DNA from: Betaproteobacteria bacterium
Lineage (GTDB): Bacteria; Pseudomonadota; Gammaproteobacteria; Burkholderiales; Gallionellaceae
Direction: 5' to 3'
Assembly (NCBI GenBank): GCA_028871775.1
Contig: JAGWMH010000041.1
Location: forward strand, 1 to 10,971
DNA: 10,971 nucleotides
This document shows, piece after piece, positions 1-6,580 of the stretch; position 1 is the first letter of the stretch; the number at the start of each line of letters is the position of its first letter. Below the pieces are notes generated by a model. It was given only the letters and a program-made list of their open reading frames with translations. It did no database searches and was not told the origin of the DNA. Made by a program: the position numbers and the translations under genes.

Positions 1-178
1 TTGCACCTTCCAGCGTGGTGTAATAGACCTTGGCGTGCGAGTAGTCGCGAGCCACTTCGACGCCGGTCAGGGTAACCAAGCGCACGCGCGGATCTTTCAC
101 TTCCAGGCGCACCAGCTCGGCCAGCTCGCGCTGTATCTGCTCCGCTATCCGGTCGGTTCTGGCGTAGTCCTTGGGCAT
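1..178 (-). CDS. rbfA: 30S ribosome-binding factor A, N-terminal 59 codons (cut by window edge)
   Basis: RbfA is a small KH-fold protein that binds the 30S subunit during late 16S rRNA maturation and supports growth in the cold. The visible N-terminus starts MPKDYARTDRIAEQIQ and continues through the conserved ELAELVRLEVKDPRV and YSHAKVYYTTLEG segments, which match the family's helix 1 and first strands. The ATG at 178-176 fits the usual RbfA start. No strong Shine-Dalgarno sequence precedes it, and only 12 bases separate it from the infB stop, so its translation is probably coupled to infB. The gene runs out of the window at base 1, so about half of the usual length of roughly 120 residues is missing through truncation by the window and not through mutation. 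The infB-rbfA order is the common proteobacterial arrangement. Confidence 0.95.
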   Translation of the reverse strand, partial: MPKDYARTDRIAEQIQRELAELVRLEVKDPRVRLVTLTGVEVARDYSHAKVYYTTLEGA

Positions 179-190
179 GGCAACCGGCGC

Positions 191-2791
191 TTACAGCGCG
201 CGCGCCACCTCGACGATTTCGAACACCTCAAGCTGATCGCCAACCTGGAGGTCGTTATAGCCCTTCAGCGACAATCCGCACTCGAAGTTCGATTTCACTT
301 CGCGGACATCATCCTTGAAGCGCTTGAGCGAATCCAGTTCGCCGGTGTGGATCACCACGTTGTCGCGCAGCACGCGCACCTGCGAGCCGCGCCTGATCAC
401 GCCGTCGGTGACATAGCAGCCGGCCACAGTGCCAATCTTGGAGATGTGGAACACCTGGCGGATTTCCACCATGCCGATGATGCTTTCCTTTTTCTCCGGC
501 GCCAGCATGCCGGTCAGGGCTGCTTTGATTTCATCCACCATCTCGTAAATGATGTTGTAGTAGCGCACGTCCACGCCGGAGGCTTCCGCCAGTTTGCGCG
601 CAGCGGCATCGGCACGGGTGTTGAAACCGATCACGATGGCCTTGGAAGCCAGCGCCAGGTTGATGTCGGATTCACTGATCGCGCCTACCCCGCTGTGGAT
701 CAGATTAACTTTCACCTCGGCAGTGGACAGTTTTTGCAGGGATTGCGCGATGGCTTCGCAGGAGCCTTGCACGTCGGCCTTCACGATCAGCGCCAGAGTA
801 CGCACTTCGCCTTCCGCCATCTGCTCGAACATGTTTTCCAGCTTGGCAGCCTGCTGCTTGGCCAGCTTCACGTCACGGAACTTGCCCTGGCGGAACAGGG
901 CGATTTCGCGCGCCTTCTTCTCATCCGCCAGCACCAGCACGTCTTCACCGGCTACCGGCACTTCGGACAAGCCCTGAATTTCCACCGGTATCGAAGGCCC
1001 TGCTTCTTTCACCGCCTTGCCGTTCTCATCCAGCATGGCGCGCACACGGCCAAATACGGTGCCGGCCAGCATAGTGTCGCCGCGATTCAAGGTGCCGGAC
1101 TGCACCAGTATGGTCGCCACCGGTCCCTTGCCCTTGTCCAGCCGGGCTTCAATCACGATGCCCTTGGCGTTGGATGCCTTGGGGGCTTTCAGTTCCAGCA
1201 CCTCGGCCTGCAACAGCACGCCTTCCAGCAGGGCGTCTATGCCCTGTCCGCTCTTGGCCGACACCTCGACGAACATGGTGTCGCCGCCCCAGTCTTCCGG
1301 CACCACTTCTTCCTTGACCAGTTCCTGCTTGACGCGTTCGGCGTTGGCTTCGGGTTTGTCTATCTTGGTTATCGCTACCACTATCGGCACGTTGGCCGCC
1401 TTGGCATGGTGGATCGCTTCCCTGGTTTGCGGCATTACGCCATCGTCGGCCGCCACCACCAGGATCACGATGTCAGTCACTTTCGCGCCGCGCGCGCGCA
1501 TCGCGGTAAACGCCTCGTGGCCCGGCGTATCGAGGAAGGTAATCATGCCGCGCGGGGTATCCACATGGTAGGCGCCGATGTGCTGCGTGATGCCGCCTGC
1601 CTCACCAGAGGCCACGCGGGTGCGGCGGATGTAATCCAGCAATGAGGTCTTGCCGTGGTCAACGTGGCCCATCACGGTCACTACCGGAGGGCGCGGTTCG
1701 AGCGGCGCATTTTTATGCTCCTCCGATTCCGCCAGATAAGCACCGTAGTCGTCCGCCTTGGCCGGTTTGGCGATATGTCCCAATTCTTCCACCACGATCA
1801 TCGCGGTTTCCTGGTCCAGCACCTGATTGATGGTCACCATGGAGCCAAGGTTCATCAGTGCCTTGATGATTTCGATGGCCTTGACCGACATCTTCTGCGC
1901 CAGCTCGGCGACGCTGATCGTCTCCGGCACCATCACCTCGTGCACGACCGGTTCGGTCGGCAGTGAGAAGGCGTGCTGGGCGGATTCCTCCTGCTTGGCA
2001 TGTTTCTCATGGGGCCGCGGGCCGCGTGCATGGCCCACTGTCCATCCGCCGGGCCGCACCTCGTTACGGGTGGGCATGCGCTTCTTGTGTCCGGCCTCAT
2101 TCCAGGGACTGCTCTTGTCCGGCGCGGTTTTTGCACCCTTCTTGGCGGCCGGTCTGGCGACCTTGTCCCCGGGTTTGGACACCGGCTTGTGCAGCGTACC
2201 TTCAGCCAGGCTGGCGGCGGGCATAGCCTCAACAACCGGCACAGCCGGCTTGATCTCTGCCGGGGCTGCGGGCTGCTCCACGGGTTTTGCTGGCTCGGCA
2301 ACTGCGGCCGCCTTGCGTTTGCTGCGCTCCTTCTTGACCTGGACTTCCGCGGCCTGGCGTGCAGCCAATTCTGCCTGACGGCGTGCTTCTTCCTCACGCA
2401 TTGCAAGTTCTTGCTCGTCCACCTTCTTGGCTGCGGGTTTTTTCGCTACCGGTTCCGGCGTTGCCTCTGGCGCAACAGCAGCAGGCTTCTCCGCGACAAC
2501 CGGGGCAACCACACGTTTCTTGCGCACTTCGACCTGAATGGTGCGCGCCCTGCCGGTGCTGTCCGCCTTCTTGATTTCCGTAGTTTCGCGGCGAGTCAGG
2601 GTAATCTTGCCTTTAGCGCCACCGGCCCCATGCGCGGTGCGCAGGTACTCCAGCAGTTGCGCCTTATCCTGTTCCGATATGGGATCCGCCTCCTGCTGTT
2701 TGGCGACTCCGGCCGCCTGCAGTTGTTCCAGCAACAGCAAAACCGGCAAGCCAAGCTCGCCAGCAAACTGCGCTACATTCATTTTTGCCAT
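191..2791 (-). CDS. infB: Translation initiation factor IF-2
   Basis: IF-2 is the cytoplasmic GTPase that places initiator fMet-tRNA on the 30S subunit and promotes 50S joining. At 866 residues it has the usual long proteobacterial form. An IF2_N domain lies at about 1-52, followed by an Ala/Lys/Pro-rich charged linker at about 85-260, a second IF2_N-like domain at about 288-340, and the G domain from about 366. The G motifs are GHVDHGKT at 375-382 (P loop), GGITQHIG at 399-406 (switch I), DTPGHEAF at 421-428 (switch II), TKID at 475-478 and SAK at 511-513. The fMet-tRNA-binding C-terminal domains follow to the end. The G4 motif has Thr where IF-2 usually has Asn. The ATG at 2791 is preceded by AAGGA at good spacing; an in-frame ATG at codon 4 is a possible alternative start. 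The gene is third in rimP-nusA-infB-rbfA, 57 bases after nusA, with nothing visible in that gap. Confidence 0.98.
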   Translation of the reverse strand: MAKMNVAQFAGELGLPVLLLLEQLQAAGVAKQQEADPISEQDKAQLLEYLRTAHGAGGAKGKITLTRRETTEIKKADSTGRARTIQVEVRKKRVVAPVVAEKPAAVAPEATPEPVAKKPAAKKVDEQELAMREEEARRQAELAARQAAEVQVKKERSKRKAAAVAEPAKPVEQPAAPAEIKPAVPVVEAMPAASLAEGTLHKPVSKPGDKVARPAAKKGAKTAPDKSSPWNEAGHKKRMPTRNEVRPGGWTVGHARGPRPHEKHAKQEESAQHAFSLPTEPVVHEVMVPETISVAELAQKMSVKAIEIIKALMNLGSMVTINQVLDQETAMIVVEELGHIAKPAKADDYGAYLAESEEHKNAPLEPRPPVVTVMGHVDHGKTSLLDYIRRTRVASGEAGGITQHIGAYHVDTPRGMITFLDTPGHEAFTAMRARGAKVTDIVILVVAADDGVMPQTREAIHHAKAANVPIVVAITKIDKPEANAERVKQELVKEEVVPEDWGGDTMFVEVSAKSGQGIDALLEGVLLQAEVLELKAPKASNAKGIVIEARLDKGKGPVATILVQSGTLNRGDTMLAGTVFGRVRAMLDENGKAVKEAGPSIPVEIQGLSEVPVAGEDVLVLADEKKAREIALFRQGKFRDVKLAKQQAAKLENMFEQMAEGEVRTLALIVKADVQGSCEAIAQSLQKLSTAEVKVNLIHSGVGAISESDINLALASKAIVIGFNTRADAAARKLAEASGVDVRYYNIIYEMVDEIKAALTGMLAPEKKESIIGMVEIRQVFHISKIGTVAGCYVTDGVIRRGSQVRVLRDNVVIHTGELDSLKRFKDDVREVKSNFECGLSLKGYNDLQVGDQLEVFEIVEVARAL

Positions 2792-2796
2792 TACTG

Positions 2797-2801
2797 TCCT
2801 T
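2797..2801 (-). promoter_or_regulatory. Ribosome-binding site of infB
   Basis: AAGGA on the minus strand, five bases before the ATG at 2791. It supports that start codon over the ATG at codon 4. Confidence 0.7.
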
Positions 2802-2848
2802 TAACCCCGGAACTCAACACTTGCCGAGTCCATTTAACAAAAATACCA

Positions 2849-4321
2849 TCAGGCAAACCACGGCGCGCGCGCCGTCATGATCAACCGGTTGGCGCGTTCG
2901 CCATCCATACCCGTCAACTCAACCAGTTCGTCCACATCCAGATCGGCAAGCTGATCTTGCGTGCCGATTCCCTTGCCTGCCAGGATACGCGCGGTTTCCT
3001 CATCCATGCCTTCGAGTTTAAGCAAGTCCTCGATGCCGTGCTCCACCTGTTCCTCATTCGCGATCGCAGCGGTCAACAGCGCGTTGCGCGCGCGGCTGCG
3101 CAGTTCATTGACTGTCGCCTCATCGAAAGATTCAATCTCCAGCATCTCTTCCAGCGGCACATAAGCCACTTCTTCCAGTGTATTGAATCCTTCCTGCACC
3201 AGGATGTCCGCCACTTCCTCATCCACATCAAGCTTGTTGATGAACAAATCACGCACCTTGGAAAATTCCTGCTCATTCTTCTGGCCGGATTCCGCCACCG
3301 TCATGATGTTGAGCTCCCAGCCGGTCAGCTCACTGGCCAGGCGCACATTCTGGCCATTGCGGCCTATGGCCTGTGCCAGATTTTCTTCCTCGACCACGAC
3401 ATCCATGCTGTGTTTGTCTTCATCCACCATGATGCTGGTTACGTCAGCGGGGGCCAGCGCGTTGATAACGCCGGTGGCGGGGTCTTCCGACCACAGCACG
3501 ATGTCGACGCGCTCGCCCGCCAGTTCGTTGGTCACCGCCTGCACCCGCGAGCCGCGCATGCCGACACAGGTGCCGATCGGATCTATCCGCGCATCATGCG
3601 AGCGCACTGCAATCTTGGCGCGCGCGCCGGGGTCGCGTGCCGCACTGACGATTTCGAGCAGACCCTCCTCGATTTCCGGCACTTCCAGTTCAAACAGCTT
3701 GACCAGGAACTCGGGTGTAATGCGCGACAGGACGATTTGCGGCCCGCGCACCGAACGGTCCACGCGCAACAAATGCGCACGCACGCGGTCGCCGACGCGC
3801 ATGTTTTCCTTGGGGATCATCTGGTCGCGCGGCAGCAACGCCTCGATCTTGCCAAACTCGATGATGGCGCTGCCACGCTCGATGCGCTTCACCGTGCCGG
3901 ACACCAGATGCTCCTTGCGCTCCATGAAATCGTTCAGGATCTGCTCGCGTTCGGCATCGCGGATTTTCTGGAAAATCACCTGCTTGGCGGCCTGTGCGCC
4001 GATGCGCCCGAAGTCGATGGACTCCAGCGGCTCTTCGATGAATTCTTCCAGCGCGATGTCTGGGTTGCGCTTCCGCGCTTCATCCAGCTTGATATGAAGT
4101 TCCGGGGTTTCGAAGGCCTCGTCGTCCATCACCTGCCAGCGGCGGAACGAGTCATATTCTCCCGTGGCGCGATCTATGCTGACGCGCACATCGGATTCCT
4201 CGGAGAAGCGCTTCTTGGTGGCAGACGCCAAAGCAGACTCCAGCGCGCCAAACACGATTTCCTTATCCACGTTCTTTTCACGCGCCAAGGCATCCACTAA
4301 CAACAGAACTTCACGACTCAT
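2849..4321 (-). CDS. nusA: Transcription termination/antitermination factor NusA
   Basis: NusA binds RNA polymerase and nascent RNA, and modulates pausing, intrinsic termination and antitermination. The 490-residue protein has the full domain order: N-terminal polymerase-binding domain at about 1-125, S1 domain at about 138-202, KH1 with the GMRGSRV loop at 254-260, KH2 with [13 protein letters not shown] at 318-330, and two C-terminal acidic repeats (AR1 about 363-413, AR2 about 436-486). These repeats are typical of proteobacterial NusA. The open frame can be extended to a TTG at 4333, but that TTG overlaps the GGAG Shine-Dalgarno sequence at 4331-4328. The ATG at 4321 gives [16 protein letters not shown], which aligns with family N-termini. 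The gene lies 66 bases after rimP and 57 bases before infB. In E. coli NusA represses its own operon, which is relevant to the leader terminator upstream of rimP here (inference). Confidence 0.97.
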   Translation of the reverse strand: MSREVLLLVDALAREKNVDKEIVFGALESALASATKKRFSEESDVRVSIDRATGEYDSFRRWQVMDDEAFETPELHIKLDEARKRNPDIALEEFIEEPLESIDFGRIGAQAAKQVIFQKIRDAEREQILNDFMERKEHLVSGTVKRIERGSAIIEFGKIEALLPRDQMIPKENMRVGDRVRAHLLRVDRSVRGPQIVLSRITPEFLVKLFELEVPEIEEGLLEIVSAARDPGARAKIAVRSHDARIDPIGTCVGMRGSRVQAVTNELAGERVDIVLWSEDPATGVINALAPADVTSIMVDEDKHSMDVVVEEENLAQAIGRNGQNVRLASELTGWELNIMTVAESGQKNEQEFSKVRDLFINKLDVDEEVADILVQEGFNTLEEVAYVPLEEMLEIESFDEATVNELRSRARNALLTAAIANEEQVEHGIEDLLKLEGMDEETARILAGKGIGTQDQLADLDVDELVELTGMDGERANRLIMTARAPWFA

Positions 4322-4327
4322 CACCGT

Positions 4328-4331
4328 CTCC
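4328..4331 (-). promoter_or_regulatory. Ribosome-binding site of nusA
   Basis: GGAG on the minus strand, six bases before the ATG at 4321. It decides the start, because the longer frame would begin at a TTG inside this site. Confidence 0.75.
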
Positions 4332-4342
4332 AACTAAACAGT

Positions 4343-4377
4343 CCGTTCACCCTGAATAAATTTCCGGGGGCAAACGG
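4343..4377 (-). other. Possible RNA hairpin between rimP and nusA
   Basis: On the minus strand CCGTTTGCCC (4377-4368) can pair with GGGTGAACGG (4352-4343) across a 15-base loop. This gives ten consecutive pairs, eight Watson-Crick plus a U-G and a G-U wobble. On the plus strand the wobbles would be C-A and A-C mismatches, so the structure forms only in the transcript of the rimP operon. No T-run follows, so it is not an intrinsic terminator. It ends about 21 bases before the nusA start. A role in RNA processing or in nusA translation is possible but unproven. Confidence 0.45.
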
Positions 4378-4387
4378 TATACGAAAC

Positions 4388-4813
4388 TCAAAATGCCGGC
4401 ACCAGCCGCGCCTTATCCAAATTGGACAGCTCAATCTGTACCAGATTGCCATCCACCTCCAACTGCAATACGCCATCTTTGACTTCACCCAGGATGCCGG
4501 TGAAGTTCTTGCGCCCCGCCAGCGGCATGCGCAATTTCAGTTGCGCCTTCTCGCCGCGGAAGCGCACAAAATCCGCTTCTTTCTTGAGCGGCCTGTCCAG
4601 ACCCGGCGATGAAACTTCAAGGCGGTCGTAATTAACCCCCTCTACCGCAAACAAACGCGTCAACTGGTGGCTGACCCGTTCACAGTCCTCCAGAGTAATG
4701 CCCGCAGGCTTGTCCAGAAGCACACGCATCAGGCCCCTGCCGGACATTTCCAGGTCAACCAGCTCATACCCCAAGCCGGCCAACGTCGTTTCCACAAGCC
4801 TAGCCGCGTCCAT
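4388..4813 (-). CDS. rimP: Ribosome maturation factor RimP
   Basis: RimP binds the 30S subunit and helps early assembly of its head region. The 141-residue protein shows the family pattern. The N-terminal alpha/beta domain contains [14 protein letters not shown] (11-24), a positively charged segment and [15 protein letters not shown] (41-55). The hallmark [15 protein letters not shown] lies at 62-76, and the C-terminal SH3-like domain has [12 protein letters not shown] (100-111) and ends [10 protein letters not shown]. The ATG at 4813 is preferred because [17 protein letters not shown] matches known N-termini. The longer frame would start at a TTG (4828) that lies next to the T-run of the leader terminator. 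The Shine-Dalgarno sequence is weak (GGG about ten bases upstream, or GGA too close). It is the first gene of the rimP-nusA-infB-rbfA operon and follows the promoter and hairpin at 4831-4897. Confidence 0.96.
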   Translation of the reverse strand: MDAARLVETTLAGLGYELVDLEMSGRGLMRVLLDKPAGITLEDCERVSHQLTRLFAVEGVNYDRLEVSSPGLDRPLKKEADFVRFRGEKAQLKLRMPLAGRKNFTGILGEVKDGVLQLEVDGNLVQIELSNLDKARLVPAF

Positions 4814-4826
4814 GATCCGTACCCAC

Positions 4827-4854
4827 AAATAAAAAACGGGCCGAGGCCCATCTG
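4827..4854 (-). terminator. Intrinsic terminator / probable leader attenuator before rimP
   Basis: The minus strand reads GGGC-CTCG-GCCC (4849-4838), a perfect four-pair GC stem (five if the loop is squeezed) with a CTCG loop. It is followed by G, six T (4836-4831) and ATTT. Weaker A-U and G-U pairs can extend the stem into the T-run. This is the form of a Rho-independent terminator. It ends about 17 bases before the rimP ATG and lies downstream of the best promoter (4868-4897), so it sits inside the rimP leader. It is also the only terminator-like structure I see between the efflux operon stop at 4952 and rimP. Confidence 0.75.
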
Positions 4855-4867
4855 TAAAACAGCGCGA

Positions 4868-4897
4868 ATTATAGCAAACTATAACGGTTAATGGAAA
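4868..4897 (-). promoter_or_regulatory. Sigma-70 promoter of the rimP-nusA-infB operon
   Basis: On the minus strand the -10 is TATAAT (4873-4868), a 6/6 match. An 18-base spacer separates it from TTTCCA (4897-4892), a 4/6 match to the -35 consensus. Transcription should start near 4861, giving a leader of about 48 bases that contains the terminator hairpin almost at its 5' end. The region is AT-rich compared with the surrounding coding sequence. The call is by consensus only. Confidence 0.65.
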
Positions 4898-4951
4898 ATA
4901 CTAAAACTCGAGGCGCAGGGAAACCCCTTGGCCACCCGAAAGACAGTTCCC

Positions 4952-6253
4952 TCAGTAGTGGCTAGCATGATGCTCGCCTTCCTCATCATCCAACGGCCAC
5001 AGTTGATGGGCATCCAGCAGCAGGCGATAGCGCGCTTCGTTGGCATCGAGTTGCGCAAGATTTTCTGCCAATGACGATTCCAGCGCAAAGCGGCGCGCGG
5101 TGAGGCTGTCCGACAGGCTGCTTTCGCCCAGGCTATAAGCCTTGCCAACCAGCTCCGCATTGCTGCGGATGGCCTGTGCTGCCTCGTGCGCCTGTTGCCA
5201 GGTGGCGAAACTGCTCACTGCTTGGGTATGCGCCGCGTAGATGTCGCCTTCCAGACGACGTTTGACAAAGGCTTCCTGGTCGGCGGCGATGGCGGCCTGT
5301 TGTGCGACTCCTTCTGCTGTCGCGCTGCGTTGCCCGAAGGAGATCGGCACACTGAGATATACGCCGGTCACTTTTTCGTTTCCGCCAAGTTCATTTGCGT
5401 AGCGCACCCCCACAGTAGGGTCGGGCAATAGGTCGGCGCGGCTGCGCTGTGCCAGCAGTTGCTGCACGCGGCTTTGTTCCTGCACCATGCCGAGCTCGTG
5501 GTTGTGTTCGAGCACGCGCGACTTCCAGAATGCCAAGTCATGTTCGACGGCTTGCGGGGTGGCGGGCTGCAATTTTTCCGGCAACCGGATGGCGGGAAAA
5601 TGGCGCAACAGATCATTACCCGCGAGCTGTGCGCGCAGCCGGGCCTGATGCCATGACACGCCGGCTTGTGCGGCGGCGGCTTGTGCCTGATTCAGCTCCA
5701 GCTTGGGCGCATCGCCCGCCCTGACGCGCTTCTCGGTCATTTGCGCCTGTTGCTTGAGTATATCCACCTGCTGTTGCCACAGATTGGCCTGTGCCTGCTC
5801 GCGCTGCCATGCGAACCACATCTGGAGCAGCGTGCGCCCGGCTTCATGGCGCGCATCGCCGAGCGCATATTCGGCGCGCGCGACGCTGGCCTCGCCAATG
5901 TCTCCATCAATGCCCACCTTGTTGAACAGGCGCAACGGGCGTTCCAGTGCGACATCCCATTCTTTCAGATTCTGCCCGGTGCTGACGATGTTGCGCTGCG
6001 ACGAGCCGGCGCGCAGATTGAACTCGTAATTGCCGCTGTTCCATTTGCGCTGATTGGCGTGTTCCATTTTCAGGTTGCTGGCGGCGTTCAGCACCGGCAG
6101 ATGATTGCTCAATGCGCTTTCGATTTGCGCAGGTGGCGGCAGATCGGGGTAGCTGATCTCTGTGGCAGGCGCGATGCTGCTGAACAAAGCCAGCCCTAAC
6201 AGGCCGCTTCCAAACCCCAACTTCCCTGCCCCTCGCCGCGCTCCCCGTTTCAT
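4952..6253 (-). CDS. TolC/CzcC-family outer-membrane efflux factor
   Basis: This is the outer-membrane channel of the tripartite pump encoded upstream; it would link adaptor and RND pump to the outside. At 433 residues it fits the OEP/CzcC family. The signal peptide is MKRGARRG... with a hydrophobic stretch at about 13-27 and a likely cleavage after APA at 28-30. No lipobox is visible, unlike E. coli CusC. Two repeats of long Ala/Gln-rich helices follow (about 120-215 and 310-415), with barrel strands such as YEFNLRAGSSQ (76-86), LPDPTVGVRYANELG (276-290) and VTGVYLSVPISFGQR (295-309), the typical OEP repeat strands. The C-terminus is DDEEGEHHASHY, an acidic/His tail that might bind metal. 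The ATG at 6253 overlaps the stop of the preceding gene (ATGA) and has the site GGGAGG at 6264-6259. It is the last gene of the efflux operon, 138 bases before rimP. Confidence 0.9.
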   Translation of the reverse strand: MKRGARRGAGKLGFGSGLLGLALFSSIAPATEISYPDLPPPAQIESALSNHLPVLNAASNLKMEHANQRKWNSGNYEFNLRAGSSQRNIVSTGQNLKEWDVALERPLRLFNKVGIDGDIGEASVARAEYALGDARHEAGRTLLQMWFAWQREQAQANLWQQQVDILKQQAQMTEKRVRAGDAPKLELNQAQAAAAQAGVSWHQARLRAQLAGNDLLRHFPAIRLPEKLQPATPQAVEHDLAFWKSRVLEHNHELGMVQEQSRVQQLLAQRSRADLLPDPTVGVRYANELGGNEKVTGVYLSVPISFGQRSATAEGVAQQAAIAADQEAFVKRRLEGDIYAAHTQAVSSFATWQQAHEAAQAIRSNAELVGKAYSLGESSLSDSLTARRFALESSLAENLAQLDANEARYRLLLDAHQLWPLDDEEGEHHASHY

Positions 6254-6561
6254 ACCAGCCTCCCGAATTCGATCACCGGTGTCAGCCAGTAGGCAATTTC
6301 CGGGCTGGCTTCTTCGTGCTTGAGATGCATGATGAATTCGCGTGCGTCGTCACTGTTCATTATGGTAACGATTTGGACGCGTTGCGAACGCCCGCGCACC
6401 TGTTCCAGCATGCTGGGCAGTTTTTCTTTCTGGCTGCCGCCTTCAAGGTGTGTCAGGGAAAAGCCGCTTACCCATTCCGGATGCTCAAGCAGATGATCCA
6501 CCAGGCGTTCTTCCAGGGAACGATGGCAGATCAGCGTTAAACAGCAATTCTTTTCTTTCAT
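6250..6561 (-). CDS. DUF3240 PII-like small protein of the metal-efflux operon
   Basis: A 103-residue soluble protein with no signal peptide or membrane segment, so probably cytoplasmic. It resembles the DUF3240 family: an N-terminal strand CLTLIC, then LEERLVDHLLEHPEWVSGF (16-34), EQVRGRSQRVQIVTI (53-67) and YWLTPVIEFGRLV (91-103). DUF3240 belongs to the GlnB/PII-like fold group, and members often sit beside heavy-metal RND genes. A sensing or regulatory role for the pump is an inference; no biochemical function is shown by the sequence. The N-terminus holds C6, C7, C12 and H13, and further His residues at 23, 27, 38, 79 and 82, a possible metal-binding set. The ATG at 6561 has GAGAG about nine bases upstream. 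It starts 19 bases after the pump gene and its stop overlaps the next start (ATGA). Confidence 0.8.
   Translation of the reverse strand: MKEKNCCLTLICHRSLEERLVDHLLEHPEWVSGFSLTHLEGGSQKEKLPSMLEQVRGRSQRVQIVTIMNSDDAREFIMHLKHEEASPEIAYWLTPVIEFGRLV
6259..6264 (-). promoter_or_regulatory. Ribosome-binding site of the outer-membrane factor gene
   Basis: GGGAGG on the minus strand, five bases before the ATG at 6253. It lies inside the 3' end of the DUF3240 gene, so ribosomes ending there can restart on the overlapping ATGA. Confidence 0.7.
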
Positions 6562-6580
6562 GATGTTTCTCTCAAAATTT

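Noticed and set aside
35..1645. Plus-strand open frame of 536 codons opposite infB
   Set aside because: It is antisense to the IF-2 G domain and C-terminus, His/Leu/Gln-rich with no recognisable domain, and follows the codon pattern of the real gene. A shadow frame.
1973..4300. Plus-strand open frame of 775 codons opposite infB and nusA
   Set aside because: It spans two well-supported genes and their gap in antisense, has a low-complexity His/Arg/Leu composition, and no ribosome site or domain was seen. Its length reflects base composition.
4322..4333. TTG start for NusA four codons upstream
   Set aside because: The TTG overlaps the GGAG ribosome site of the ATG at 4321, and family N-termini match the ATG start.
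4855..4951. A tRNA-Met gene of the metY type upstream of rimP, as in E. coli
   Set aside because: The gap is too short and no cloverleaf or CCA-type end is visible.
4906..4952. GGGAA...TTCCC inverted repeat just after the outer-membrane factor stop as an operon terminator
   Set aside because: Short stem, loop of more than 20 bases and no T-run; not a credible intrinsic terminator.
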